Origin: RBG-16-34-14 sp963727535
GTDB lineage: Bacteria; Bacteroidota; Ignavibacteria; Ignavibacteriales; Ignavibacteriaceae
Length of the DNA: 64,000 nt
Reading direction: 5' to 3'
NCBI GenBank assembly: GCA_963727535.1
Contig: CAVSGR010000008.1
Location: 1-64,000 of the forward strand
A model generated the notes under the pieces. That model was not told the DNA's origin. It saw only the letters and a program-made list of their open reading frames with translations, and made no database searches. Below, piece by piece: positions 9,756 through 20,684 of the stretch. Numbering within the stretch: the first letter of the stretch is position 1; every line of letters begins with the position of its first letter. A program made the position numbers and the translations under genes.

Positions 9756-11795
9756 ATGAGCTTAACCCTAAGAAAGAATACAAACATTCTTTTGCAAAAC
9801 AAAAAAATTTTGTTCTTTGCATTTTTGGGATTATGCATTATACTTGGTCTTTATTTCAGGATTAAAGGATTAAGTAACGGCGGTTTTGCTAACAGCGATG
9901 AATATTATATTGCAAAATCAGTTCATAATATTTTAGAATATGGCCTGCCTAAATATCCTCTTGGAGGCTATTATACCAGAGGACTTATTTATCAATACTT
10001 ATCTGCACTACTTTTATTAACAGGAATAAGAGAAGAGTTCGCCTTAAGATTTATTCCTCTTATATTTAATATACTTACCATCCCTGCAGTTTATTTACTC
10101 GCAAAAAAGATTGGTGACAAAGCTCTTATAGCTTCGATAATATTTTTATTTTGTTTTTCTATTTTAGAAATAGAATATTCCCGCCTTGCTAGATATTATA
10201 CACCTTTCCAAATGCTGTTTACTTGGTATATCTACTTTCTTTACAAAACCGTAGTAGAAAAAAACCACAAATCATACAAGTGGATGATTTTTCTTAGTAT
10301 TACAGCTGTTTTTATGTATGAGGGTAGTATTTTTATGGTTGTTCTTAATTTTGTTCCTTTTGTCTTGAATAAAGAAAAAATAAACTTTACCAGATTATCA
10401 TATACTATGTTAATTCTGATCGCAGCCCTTCTTTATTTAAGATTTGATTTTAGAAACTACGGAACAACTAATTACCTTCCAACTGATGTGCAACTGCTTG
10501 GTGAAAGAAATATTGCTCCTATTGATCTACCCCACATTTTTATAGCTACTTTCCCCTCAGTAAACTGGTATTTGCTATTATTGATTCCTTTAACAGTAAC
10601 AATAATATATGGGTTTTACATTCTGAAGAAAACTTCGGCGGGAAAAGTCGGTTTCATTTTTATAGCGTTTGCTTTTATTTCCCTTTTCAACCTTTTTGGT
10701 ATTATTCTGATTTCCTTTATTATTTTTTATCTGGTAGGATGGATAACATTTGAGAACCTAAAAAGCAAATCTTTTTATTTATTAATACTGATACTCTTAT
10801 TAAATTTTATTTTCTATCTTGTTTACGGGTTAGCTACAAATTCCTGGCTAATATTTTTTCCTGAAGAATCTCACATTTCGATAAACAAAATATTCTGGGT
10901 ATTTATTAACTATCCTGATCTTTACCAGAAGATCTTTATTCCATGGTTTCGACCTGTACCGTATTTTATTATAATCTGCATTTCATCAATAGCAGGTTAT
11001 TTTGCTATCTTTATGTATAAATCAAAGAAGGAAACAAAAGATGTTTTTGCAAAAGCAAATTTTTTATTAGCAATAATAATTTTTTTAGTTACTTCCGTTG
11101 CAATTTTAAAAACGCCTTATAACGATGTTCGTTATACTTTTTTTATTTATCCTTTAATTTTGCTTTTTCTTCTGTTCTCTATGCAGAGCATAGCAAAATT
11201 TTTAACGAAGAAAAGAACATATGCTTACTCACTGTATTTTATTTTTTTGGCATTATTTATTATTCTATCCTCCGATTTCAATCCAAATCATATTCTGAAA
11301 ATTGATAGTAAAGAAGTCCGCTTTAGAACAATATACAGCGCTTTACGTGAGCGTATGTATTACGAGCAAGAAGATTATATGACTCCTGCAAATGTTATTA
11401 ATAAAAATGCGCTTGATAATGACATAATCATTACCACAGAAGCACCAATAACAATTGAATACTATTTAAAGAGACTGGATTATATTTATATAGATTATAA
11501 GGATGGGGAGTTTACTGGCAGGTCGAGGTTAAACGGTAAAAAAGAAATATGGACAGGCGCAAATCTTATTTACAAAGAACAAGATTTTCTAAATATATTA
11601 AAGGATTCTAAATCAACAATTTGGCTGAGCGATTTTTCAAAAAAAAGGTATATAACAAATAGTCTGGAAGAAAAAATAAATAAGGAATATTCGAAATACC
11701 TCTACTATGTTAATTATGACAGCACAATAAATGTTTATAGGATACCACCGAATAGTAAACATTCCCAATTAAACCCTCGAAATGATCATAACTAG
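9756..11795 (+). CDS. Polytopic membrane glycosyltransferase (GT39/ArnT-like, PMT_2 superfamily)
   Basis: 679 residues, unbroken. After a short cytoplasmic N-terminus the first membrane helix (about residues 18-35) is followed by NGGFANSDEYY, the acidic-pair loop that GT-C enzymes use near the active site. About 10-12 hydrophobic segments fill residues 20-500, and a soluble C-terminal region follows (about 510-679). GT-C enzymes take a polyprenyl-phosphate sugar and glycosylate an acceptor on the outer side of the inner membrane. It sits directly upstream of the flippase. Three further proteins of this broad type lie at 40833-46621. Confidence 0.72.
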   Translation: MSLTLRKNTNILLQNKKILFFAFLGLCIILGLYFRIKGLSNGGFANSDEYYIAKSVHNILEYGLPKYPLGGYYTRGLIYQYLSALLLLTGIREEFALRFIPLIFNILTIPAVYLLAKKIGDKALIASIIFLFCFSILEIEYSRLARYYTPFQMLFTWYIYFLYKTVVEKNHKSYKWMIFLSITAVFMYEGSIFMVVLNFVPFVLNKEKINFTRLSYTMLILIAALLYLRFDFRNYGTTNYLPTDVQLLGERNIAPIDLPHIFIATFPSVNWYLLLLIPLTVTIIYGFYILKKTSAGKVGFIFIAFAFISLFNLFGIILISFIIFYLVGWITFENLKSKSFYLLILILLLNFIFYLVYGLATNSWLIFFPEESHISINKIFWVFINYPDLYQKIFIPWFRPVPYFIIICISSIAGYFAIFMYKSKKETKDVFAKANFLLAIIIFLVTSVAILKTPYNDVRYTFFIYPLILLFLLFSMQSIAKFLTKKRTYAYSLYFIFLALFIILSSDFNPNHILKIDSKEVRFRTIYSALRERMYYEQEDYMTPANVINKNALDNDIIITTEAPITIEYYLKRLDYIYIDYKDGEFTGRSRLNGKKEIWTGANLIYKEQDFLNILKDSKSTIWLSDFSKKRYITNSLEEKINKEYSKYLYYVNYDSTINVYRIPPNSKHSQLNPRNDHN

Positions 11796-11865
11796 ATTAA
11801 CAAGAAAAAACTTTAAAAATTGTATTAAAATTTTCCCAATTGCCCTAAAAAAATAAATAAAATTT

Positions 11866-13308
11866 ATGTCTTCCCGTACAAATAGAGTTACCATATTAGC
11901 AATATCTAAATTATTAAATTTTGCTGTGCAGTTTTTAACTCCAATTTTTTTAGTAAGGATTATTGATCAAGAATCATACGGTCAATATAAAGAATTTTTT
12001 GTGTATGCTTCGTTATCAGGAACTTTTATTGCTTTTTCAATAAAATATAACCTCTTATATTTTATTGCTAAAAATCCTGGCGGGACAAAATACTATGTAA
12101 GTAATACCATATTTCTGGAATTTATTGCCTGTTTGATAGGTGTTATCACAATTTATGTTTTCAAAAATAACATCATTTCTTCATCCTCATTTAATTTCTT
12201 CTTCTTACTTGTAATTTATTTAATATTCACTAAAAATTTTGATTTTCTTGAACCTTTTTGGCTCAGCCAGAAAAAATCAAATTATGTTTTTTACTATTCT
12301 CTTATCTTTTCTGTTTTAAGAGTTATTTTTATTGTAATAACTGCTTATCTAACTAAAGAAGTAATTTCAATACTTTATACTGTTATATTTTTCGAATTCT
12401 TAAGATTACTGTTCGGCATAGCGTATAGTATATATAAGAAATTGTTTATCTTGAAATTAAATTATGCTTCTCTAAAAGAACAATTGGTTTATATAATGCC
12501 TTACGGTTTAGCGAGCCTACTAGTTGGGTTCAATACTGAGGTAAGTAAATTTGTAATTTCAACTAATTTGGGACCAAGTGCTTTAGCTCTCTATGCTATA
12601 GGCAGCCAGAGAGTTCCTTTAATCGGAGTTATTCAATCTTCAATTGCTGATGTAATATTTCCAGATATGGCAGAAAAAGTTAAGGATGAACCTATAAAGG
12701 CACTTAGTCTATGGAAACGTGCTAATATATTATATCTATTCTTATTAGTGCCTCTTTTCTATTTGCAAATTTATTATGCCGAAATTATTATAAAAGTTTT
12801 ATTTACAAAAGATTATCTTGGATCAGTACCATTATTCCAAATTTATCTTGGGTTTTTTCTTCTGCAATGTTTTGAAATGGGTACTCCAATTAGAGCAAAA
12901 AATAAAAACAAATCATTGTTGATAGGGCACACTTTCTATACTGTCATTCATATGGGAATATTATACCTACTTTATCATTTCGTTGGTTTTTTAGGGCCTG
13001 CGATTGCGTTTGTTTTAATGGAAACTATTTTTGTTTTTTATTTCGGTGCAGTTGTTTTGCGTATTTACGATATAAAAATCAAAGAGCTATTTTACTGGCG
13101 GAAAATATTTACTATAATACTTTCTGGTCTAATATGTGTACCAATTCTATTTGTTGGTGATTTGCTAAAATTGAATGAAATATTATCAGCAATTTTATTT
13201 GGGGGAATTTATATAATTCTTTATCTAATAATAATGAACAACTTCCATTTTGAAGAAACGGATATCTTAATGGCTAAAGTTTTCAAGAGACTTAAACTGG
13301 AGAAGTAA
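11866..13308 (+). CDS. wzx: Wzx-type oligosaccharide flippase (polysaccharide biosynthesis protein)
   Basis: 480 residues, unbroken, with 12-14 hydrophobic segments. The N-terminus (FLTPIFLVRIIDQESYGQY) and the mid-protein ALYAIGSQRVPLI segment are characteristic of the MATE-like oligosaccharide flippase superfamily (MOP). It would move undecaprenyl-diphosphate-linked repeat units to the periplasmic face. Its TAA overlaps the ATG of the next gene by one base (TAATG), so the two are probably translationally coupled. It is the only flippase seen in the window. Confidence 0.85.
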   Translation: MSSRTNRVTILAISKLLNFAVQFLTPIFLVRIIDQESYGQYKEFFVYASLSGTFIAFSIKYNLLYFIAKNPGGTKYYVSNTIFLEFIACLIGVITIYVFKNNIISSSSFNFFFLLVIYLIFTKNFDFLEPFWLSQKKSNYVFYYSLIFSVLRVIFIVITAYLTKEVISILYTVIFFEFLRLLFGIAYSIYKKLFILKLNYASLKEQLVYIMPYGLASLLVGFNTEVSKFVISTNLGPSALALYAIGSQRVPLIGVIQSSIADVIFPDMAEKVKDEPIKALSLWKRANILYLFLLVPLFYLQIYYAEIIIKVLFTKDYLGSVPLFQIYLGFFLLQCFEMGTPIRAKNKNKSLLIGHTFYTVIHMGILYLLYHFVGFLGPAIAFVLMETIFVFYFGAVVLRIYDIKIKELFYWRKIFTIILSGLICVPILFVGDLLKLNEILSAILFGGIYIILYLIIMNNFHFEETDILMAKVFKRLKLEK

Positions 13309-14535
13309 TGGTAAAAAGATGCCTGGTTATTTCATATTATTTTTATCCAAATAGTGCTATAGCTTCAAAGAGGTATAACTTACTTTCCAGTTACCTTTTT
13401 AAAAAACTGGAGGTATTAGATATATTAACAATTAAAGAGGAACATATTCCAGAAAAAGATGGGAGCTCTTGTTTACGGAGGAGAAATTTACAGAACGGGA
13501 TACTTTCCCAGTTTATAAAGATCACGCAAAAAAAATAATACATAGAATAATAAATAGGATCCTTGTTAAATTTTTTCCTATCGATCGTTATTCTGCCTGG
13601 ATAATTCCTTCTTTATTTAAGGGAATAAAAATTATACTTAAAGATCATATTGATACAATTATTGTAACAGCTCCCCCTTTTTCTCAGATTCTTGTTGGTT
13701 ATTTATTAAGTGTAATTTTCAAAATCAGATTAATAGTCGACTACCAGGATCCATGGGGCGTTGCACTTGATGGAATCATATACAGGTTCAATGTTTATAG
13801 AAAAACTGATATTAAAAAAAGCTGAGAAGCTTATATTTAATACTCAAATAACATTAGATAATTATTTAAAACTAAACTTAAATTTGATATAAAACATAAA
13901 TCATCAGTTATACCCAATCCCTATTATTGTATAGAGGATGTAAGCCCATTATATCTTGAAAAAGACAAAAAGGTTATTCTATATGCAGGAAATTTTTATG
14001 GTAAAAGAAGATTAAAATATATATTTGAACCACTTATAAAACTATTTCCCAATAATAAATTGAAAAATGAAGTATCTATTCATGTTTTTGGTAAAATACA
14101 AGATGAAGATGCTGATTTAATTAAAAAATTGAACCTAAACGAAATAGTTTTTGATCATGAGAAAATCGAATATTCATTACTTACACGTTATATGAAAGGT
14201 GCCGATATACTATATTTATCTCAAGGTGATGATCATAGTGATTGTGTCCCTTATAAAATTATTGATTACTTAACAATCGGAAAACCAATTTTAGCAGTTA
14301 CCCCTTTAATTCATCAACATATGATCTAATGCAGGGATTAGATGTTGGAATTGCTGCAGATATAGATGATCCTGATGCAATATATAATGCATTAAAGGAA
14401 TTACTGATTGATGAAAGAGAATTCACGTTCTCCGGAATAGAAAAATATTCATTAGATAATATTGCAGGTTCTATTATGGAATTATTGCAGATTCCTAATA
14501 ATCCAAAATTTGTAGAGGTTGGAATAGATGGATAA
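13308..14535 (+). CDS. Glycosyltransferase, GT4-like, frameshifted
   Basis: Starts MVKRCLVISYYFYPNSAIAS at the ATG that overlaps the flippase stop. FYPNSAIAS followed by KRYNLLSSYL is a typical GT4 N-terminus that binds the acceptor. IIVTAPPFSQILVGY and VDYQDPWGVALDG (about 13735) are conserved in this subgroup. The C-terminal half carries DILYLSQGDDHSDCVPYKIIDYL and GKPILAVTP (about 14205-14305). Breaks are near 13470, 13800, 13880 and 14325. The stop overlaps the next ATG by eight bases. Sugar specificity unknown. Confidence 0.75.
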
Positions 14536-15498
14536 CAAAACCTACTCCCCAACATTCGTAGTGACCGTTGACACTGAATCTGATGATGCCTGGGAAAAAC
14601 CGGAGATTATATCTCTGGAAAACCTAAAGGAAATTCCTCGATTCCAGGAACTTTGCGAAAAATATGATGTAATACCAACTTATTTACTTGCTTATGAATT
14701 TGCAGCGAGAGATGAAGCAATTTCTGTTTTAAAACCTATTCTTGATCAGCGAAGATGTGAAATAGGACACCATTTCACTCATGGTCAACCCCACCCTTTC
14801 AAAAAAAAAATAACAAAGAAGATATAGATTTAGAATGGATTCATGCATATCAGTTTGAATTACCTGACAGTCTTTTTGAAGAAAAGGCTGAAGTACTTAA
14901 AGAAATAATAAAACAAAACTATGGAATTCATCCTGTTTCTCACAGGGCTGGAAGATGGGGCATTGATCAAAGAAGTATTGATTGGCTTATTAAGAATAAG
15001 TTTGAAGTTGATACATCGGTAATTCCACTTAAAGATTTTAGTCTTCATAAAGGAAAAAACAGTGGTGGTCCATACTTTGATAACAAACCATTTGTCCCTT
15101 ATCAATGGAAAAGTTCCAATAAAGATTTTATAACAGAAATTCCGGTTTCTGTTTACTATCCATTAGATTTCTTCAAGAAGAATTTTTTTAGAAAAAGAAC
15201 GTTAGGAAAAAAAATCAGTAATCAGTTTGGTGTGGGAGAACTTTATCATTGAATCCATCTATTCGGAACTGGATTCAATGAAACATTAATCAAGAATGAA
15301 ATTAAGAATAAAAGGGCAATAATAAATTTAGTCTTACATTCCTCAGAATTGGCTATAAATTGCAGTCCTTTTTCCAAAACTAATGAAGATTATAAAAAAG
15401 TCTGGTTAATACTTGAGAAAACATTTAATTATATAAAAATGAGTGGAATAAAATCTTTAACCCTTACTCAAGCTGGTAGACATATCAAATCCCAATAA
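14528..15498 (+). CDS. Polysaccharide deacetylase-family protein (frameshifted)
   Basis: About 320 residues in two frames joined at a nine-A run near 14805. The N-terminus has the metal-binding Asp motif VVTVDTESDDAW, and EIGHHFTHGQPHP (about 14758) gives the His-x-x-x-His pair of the NodB fold. Later come HRAGRWGIDQRSIDW and, near the end, NLVLHSSEL, which fit the remaining active-site strands. An in-frame TGA near 15250 marks another likely error. It probably removes an acetyl group from the glycan or a lipid-linked intermediate. It differs from the second deacetylase at 38986, which has the more usual NHSFHH motif. Confidence 0.7.
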
Positions 15499-15601
15499 AA
15501 ATTGAACAAAAGAAAAGTGACAAGGAGAATGATATTATCAAAGGATAAGTGCTAATCAATTTAGTTTTCAAATACATATCTAAAAATAATATTTAAAAAA
15601 T

Positions 15602-16729
15602 ATGATAAATAAAAAAACTAAAATATTATATATTGATTTCGCTATACCACACTTATTAAAAGATGATGATTTCCCTGCAGGAGGAATAGCTAATGAATGG
15701 ATATCCTGGATAGAAGGTATAAAACAAACCGGCAATAAAATTGGAGTACTTACTTGGAAAGGAGCAAAAAAATTTATTCACAAAGATGTGGGCTTTGATA
15801 TTATTGAAAGCTATGAATTAAAAAAAGGAATTCCGTTTTTAAGATTTCTGTATTATAGATTCCCAAAATTTTATAAGGCGATAAAAAATTATAACCCTGA
15901 TGTTATTGCTCAAGAAGGAGCGAATAATTTAACTTTTTTGTGTGCTATTATTTCTAAAGATTCTTAATAAAACCTTTGTTTATCGCATAGCAAGTGATAA
16001 AGATGTTGATACAAGAGTTAAGAAAAATCTTAGCAAGAGAGCTCGGATCTTATATATGATAGCTTTAAGAAATACTGATATTTTCTTATCCCAAAATGAC
16101 TATCAGAATTCTGTCTTGAAAAAGAAATTCCCAAAGAAAAAAAATTAAAATCCTATATAATCCATTTATTATAGACAATGACTCTCGTGATAAAGTTCTA
16201 AATGGGAATAAAAGATCATTTGTCGCTTGGATCGGAAATTTTAGATATGAAAAAAATATATCTGCTCTTGTGCCTATTGCAAAATCTCTTCCTCAAATAA
16301 AATTTAAATTAGCTGGCAAACCTCTTAGTACTATGGATTCAGTCAGCAAGCAAGCTTTGGAGGAATTAAAAAAAATGGAGAACGTGGAGTTGGTTGGATA
16401 TTTGAAAAGATCAGAAGTTCTTCCTTTCTTGTCGAATGCAATTGCGCTGTTGAATACTTCTTATCTGGAAGGCTTTTCAAACACGTTTTCTCGAAGCCTG
16501 GGTAGCAGGTACGCCAGTTATTACTACCCAAAATGTAAACCCAGATAATTTAATAACTAAATATCAATTAGGAATGGTGGCAAATACTTATGCTGATCTG
16601 CCGGATATAATAAGAAAAATAACAGATTCTGAAACTGACCAGAATTTGTCAATGCGATGCAGACAATATGTAGAAAAACATCATAACCCGGAAATTTTAG
16701 CAAATAAATTAATAGAGTTCATAAAATAA
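15602..16729 (+). CDS. Glycosyltransferase, GT4-like, frameshifted
   Basis: Starts MINKKTKILYIDFAIPHL at 15602. The N-terminal domain has GGIANEWISWIEGIKQTG and YNPDVIAQEGA. The C-terminal domain shows AWIGNFRYEKNI (about 16228), KFKLAGKPLS, ENVELVGYLKRSEVLPFL and LLNTSYLEGFSNTF (about 16450), which is the expected nucleotide-sugar region with its Glu. Breaks are near 15960, 16145 and 16505. The final frame ends NKLIEFIK at 16729. About 375 residues, normal length. Donor unknown. Confidence 0.72.
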
Positions 16730-16862
16730 TAATTTAGTTAGACTTATTATTAAATAAAAAAATGTTTTTATTCTTTTAACTTTATTTTTCTTAGTTAATT
16801 TCTTATCATTTTTATTTGAAAAATCAAGTAGAAAACAGTAAAGAAATTTTCGAAAAATAATT

Positions 16863-18332
16863 ATGGATTTTATACTTTATTCCGCTGTTCTCTTAATCGT
16901 AGCCATTCTTATATTTTTATCTATTGAACGACCGTATATTTTTGCTTTTCTCATGCTTTTTATGCTCTGTTATAGGAGAACTAACCTGGAACTCCCTGGT
17001 CCATTAGACGCAAGGGGCTTAATGACCATAGTTCTGTTTGCAAGACTTTTTTTGTTCGATAAACAAAATTTTAATTTGGTAAAAAGATTCCTTTTCCAGG
17101 ACCTGACTAGTCTATTGTTGCTAATTTTTATAATAGCAGGTTTTTACACAACCTATTCTAATTTTGGAGGACTAATTGCTCAGTTAAAGTATAGCTTTCT
17201 TTTAATTGTAAGTCTTATCTTGGGGTTTATTATTATGATTAATGGACAGGGTCGGAAAGTTTTTTATAACGCTATCTTACTTGCAGCACTACTTTCTATT
17301 ATTGATTTAATATATACATTCATTTTTTACGGTAATCTTGATATTAGAAGCTTGTTTAAAACTATATTATTGCATGATCATAGCATAGTTAATCAAAATG
17401 ATGTAGGCTTACTTTGTGGATATGCATTAATAATGACTTTCATTTTCAATATCAGACAACAATTAAACAGAGCGATTTCAATACCTTTGATGCTTCTATT
17501 AGGCTTGGGCATCTTACTATCAACTTCCCGAAGTACTTTAATAGCTGTAGTCCCGGTTCTCATAATAATATCTTTAGTTCAAAGAGAAATACAATTTAAT
17601 ATTAAAAAAGTCATGACCGCATTTTTGGGTACTGCCCTATTTCTTGTTTCATTTTACTTTATATATAATGCTCTGCTCACGTCGGGCGAATTTAAGTCCT
17701 CATTCGTTGACAAGGCATATTACAGGCTTTATGAAGAGCCTATGAGTCTAATAGGGGGGAATGATCAAAAAGTCTTCAATCAATATGGCAAAGCACAAGA
17801 GGGAACTACAAGATGGCGACTTAACAGGTCAATGAAAGATCTTGTAAAGTATTCCCGGTTAGATTTAAAAACAGAGCTCTGGGGTTTAGGTGAAGGAGGT
17901 TATGTAATTAAAGATTTCGCGGAGGATTATAATCTTGTTCATCCAATTAGCTCCCACAATGGGTATATTCTTATACTAGTAGAACGCGGTATAATCGGAC
18001 TTTTACTGTTTATTTTAGTTATAGTTAACCTATCGATTAAATCATTTAAGTTATTAAGACAAAGGTCTATTAGTCTGCCAATAATTTATGTATTATTGAC
18101 ATTAGTTTTTTATGCTATAGGACAAAATGCTGAACTTACCCAGACCTTAGCTTTCACACTTTTGGGAGCTGCTATAGCCAGTACTAAGGAAACTTTAGTT
18201 TCAGAATATCAGGCAGAAAATAATCCGGATATATCATCCGTTCCTGAAACTGATAATCAAATAATTCACAATGAAAAACACTTCATTAATCTTAATAAGA
18301 ATTATACAACTTTTAAAAATCCAACAAAATGA
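16863..18332 (+). CDS. O-antigen polymerase/ligase-like membrane protein (Wzy/WaaL superfamily)
   Basis: 489 residues, unbroken, about 11-12 predicted membrane helices and a polar C-terminal tail (from about residue 440). The large periplasmic loop between late helices contains the WaaL/Wzy-type arginine- and histidine-rich segment GTTRWRLNRS and HPISSHNGYILILVERG, where the His of 'SHNGYI' is a family hallmark. In this locus it most likely polymerises repeat units (Wzy role). Ligase activity is possible because the two groups cannot be separated by sequence alone. It stands between two broken glycosyltransferase genes. Confidence 0.8.
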   Translation: MDFILYSAVLLIVAILIFLSIERPYIFAFLMLFMLCYRRTNLELPGPLDARGLMTIVLFARLFLFDKQNFNLVKRFLFQDLTSLLLLIFIIAGFYTTYSNFGGLIAQLKYSFLLIVSLILGFIIMINGQGRKVFYNAILLAALLSIIDLIYTFIFYGNLDIRSLFKTILLHDHSIVNQNDVGLLCGYALIMTFIFNIRQQLNRAISIPLMLLLGLGILLSTSRSTLIAVVPVLIIISLVQREIQFNIKKVMTAFLGTALFLVSFYFIYNALLTSGEFKSSFVDKAYYRLYEEPMSLIGGNDQKVFNQYGKAQEGTTRWRLNRSMKDLVKYSRLDLKTELWGLGEGGYVIKDFAEDYNLVHPISSHNGYILILVERGIIGLLLFILVIVNLSIKSFKLLRQRSISLPIIYVLLTLVFYAIGQNAELTQTLAFTLLGAAIASTKETLVSEYQAENNPDISSVPETDNQIIHNEKHFINLNKNYTTFKNPTK

Positions 18333-18810
18333 AAAATAGAAATGCAGAATAAAAAAGTAGCGATAATATTGTATTATGGTCGGTACTTAATGGGTTATAG
18401 GAACAAATGAAGCAATTATTCCAAATCGAAAAATTCTCGCAACAGCTAATTTTAGATTACCTCATAAGACGCTTGAGTAAGTCATTTTCCTAATTATTGT
18501 AGCAATATAAAAAATAATCCAATATTGAGATAGCAGGCTATTTTTTTTTTGAGCCGGAAAATGTACAAGATCCTTTCGAAGTTTTTTAAACTTTAGGGGT
18601 ACAGCTTTGAAAAACAAGCATAATGTGTTTATAAATTTTACGAAGTTAATAACTATATTAGAAGTTAAATAAATCAAGAAGGTAATTACTAGTAGATATC
18701 TATCATCAAGACGAGGTCATATTATGCTAAAAAATAAAAGTATTTTTCTACATTATAATTTGGTCTCAACTAATTATGATTTAAGAATTTTTAGGGGAAA
18801 GTAATCCGTA
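18333..18810 (+). other. Gap with possible decayed coding pieces; no clear gene
   Basis: A 478-base gap without a supportable gene. A short opening MQNKKVAIILYYGRYLMG (about 18342) looks like the first strand of a glycosyltransferase, and GTNEAIIPNRKILAT is open in another frame, but nothing joins them. A weak hairpin (ATAG-CAGG-CTAT, 18530-18541) runs into ten T, which could be a poor terminator for the upstream gene. A 26-codon open frame (18724-18804) ends six bases before the next start and may be chance. Confidence 0.3.
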
Positions 18811-19982
18811 ATGCCAAGATATAAAAGAGTCTTAATGTTGGTTCAAAATAATTCCTACCCTTTTGATAAAAGAATTCATAAAGAAACATTAAGCTTGAAG
18901 AAGAATTCATACGAAATTTATGTTATATGCCCCCTTTCAGGCCAAGACAAAGAAAAGTATATAGAAACAGATGGAGTAAAAATTTTTAGATATAAAGGAT
19001 ATACTTCAAATGGAAGTTTTATGGGATTCATTAGAGAATTTCTTATTTCGTTCACAAAAATTTATTTCTTATCTATATTTTTAATTGTAAAAGAAAAAGT
19101 AAACATAATACATGTAGCGAACCCTCCTGATTTTTTTTGGCCTTTGGCACTTATCTGCAAAGTGTTAAATGTTAAGTTTATTTATGACCAACATGATCTC
19201 GCTCCGGAGTTATTTAACACCAAATTTAAGAATAAATTTTTCTATAAATTTTTACTTTTTTCAAAAAACTTTCAGTCTTATTTTCTGACGGTATTGTAGT
19301 AGTTAACAATTCGTTCAAGAAAAGACTGACTAAAAAGTGGAACATTAATAATAAACCTATTGAAGTAGTATATAACAGTCCCGAAGAAAATTTTAATCCT
19401 ATAAGAAATGAGAAATTAATCGAAAAATATAAAACACGAAAAATCATACTTTTCGTTGGTTTAATGACAATCAACGATAATATTGAAATTATTATTGAAG
19501 CGGCTAAAAGAATAATTATCGATCATAAAAAATCAGAGTGCATATTTATTCTTCTTGGAGACGGAGATGTTAAAGAAAAATTAGAAATTGAAGCCAACAA
19601 ATTAGGTGTCAAAAAAAACGTGGAATTTAAGGGACTTGTAGACTATAAGACTGTCAAAGAATATTTATATATAGCAGACATCTGTATTGCCCCAGATATG
19701 CCAAATGGCTTGAACGAACATCTTACCTTAATTAAGATACTAGAATATATGAAAGCAAAAAAAGCATTTGTTAGTTTTGATTTGCCTGAAACTCGTCGGA
19801 CTGACAGATGGGGCAGGATTGTTTGCAAAAGATATAAATGATTTTATAGAAAAAATTTTATTTCTCATTGAAATCCCCAAATTTGTAAGGAACTAGGAAC
19901 ACGAGGCGAAACAATTGTAAATGAAAATCTTCTTTGGGAATTTTCTGAAAAATCATTATTAAATCTTTATGAAAGATTATAA
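18811..19982 (+). CDS. Glycosyltransferase family 4, frameshifted
   Basis: The first 162 residues are intact: VLMLVQNNSYPFDKRIHKE, typical of the 'PYP.D.RV..E' GT4 opening, then VNIIHVANPPDFFWPLA and KFIYDQHDLAPELF. After breaks near 19295 and 19450 comes the C-terminal domain: ILFVGLMTINDNIEI, FILLGDGDVKEKLE and YIADICIAPDMPNGLNEHLT (about 19672), followed by KILEYMKAKKAFVSFDLPETR. Another break near 19795 leads to the end at 19982. A GGGGAAAG ribosome-binding-like stretch precedes the ATG. The shape matches WbuB/WcaL-like cytoplasmic enzymes. Confidence 0.8.
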
Positions 19983-20078
19983 TCACGTAACAAATTTCTA
20001 TTGTCAAAATCCATTTTTATAAAAAAGGTACCTAAGATTGACAAAAGCACTTCAAATTTCTAAGGAAACAAGGACTAT

Positions 20079-20668
20079 ATGAACACTGAAAAGTATTCTA
20101 TAAATAAATATGCCGTTGTTGATGAAGGAGTGGAAATTGGTGAGGGGACAAAAATATGGCACTTCAGTATGTCCAAAAAGGCGCAAAAATTGGAAAGAAT
20201 TGCGTACTCGGGCAAAATGTGAATGTGGCTAATAATGTTGTAATAGGCAACTATTGTAAAATACAGAACAATGTTTCTGTTTATGAAGGTGTAACTCTTG
20301 AAGACTATGTGTTCTGCGGACCTTCAATGGTATTTACAAATATTTTGGATCCAAGATGTAAATATCCACAGGTGGGAAGCTCATTCTATAAAAAGACGCT
20401 GGTTAAAGAAGGTGCCTCAATAGGGGCAAATGCAACTATTCTTTGCGGACACACCATTGGTAAAGACGCAATGATAGGCGCAGGAGCTGTTGTAACTAAA
20501 GATATTCCGGATTATGCACTTGTTGTTGGAAATCCGGCAAAAATAGTTGGCTGGGTTAGTGAAGCTGGCAAGAAACTCAATTTTGATAACCAAGGCATTG
20601 CTTTTTGTGAAAAAAGTAAAAAGAAATATATGTTAATAAATAATGAAGTAACTGAGGTTCAGAGTTAA
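20079..20668 (+). CDS. wbpD: WbpD-like UDP-amino-sugar N-acetyltransferase (left-handed beta-helix), one frameshift
   Basis: About 197 residues beginning MNTEKYSINKYAVVDEGVEI at ATG 20079. A single lost base just after IWHFS (about 20165) shifts to the long frame. Hexapeptide repeats run throughout: GAKIGKNCVLGQNVNVANNV, then GASIGANATILCGHTIG and GAGAVVTKDIPDYALVVGNP. The sequence pattern matches WbpD/WlbB, which N-acetylates the 3-amino group of UDP-2-acetamido-3-amino-uronate. It is directly upstream of a WbpI-like epimerase and a WbpB-like oxidoreductase, the same pathway. A second hexapeptide acetyltransferase is at 28267. Confidence 0.83.
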
Positions 20669-20684
20669 TAATTAAAGTTTAAAT

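Noticed and set aside
18530..18550. Rho-independent terminator after the Wzy-like gene
   Set aside because: The stem is only four pairs with a CAGG loop, and it lies nearly 200 bases after the stop. It is mentioned only as weak in the gap entry.
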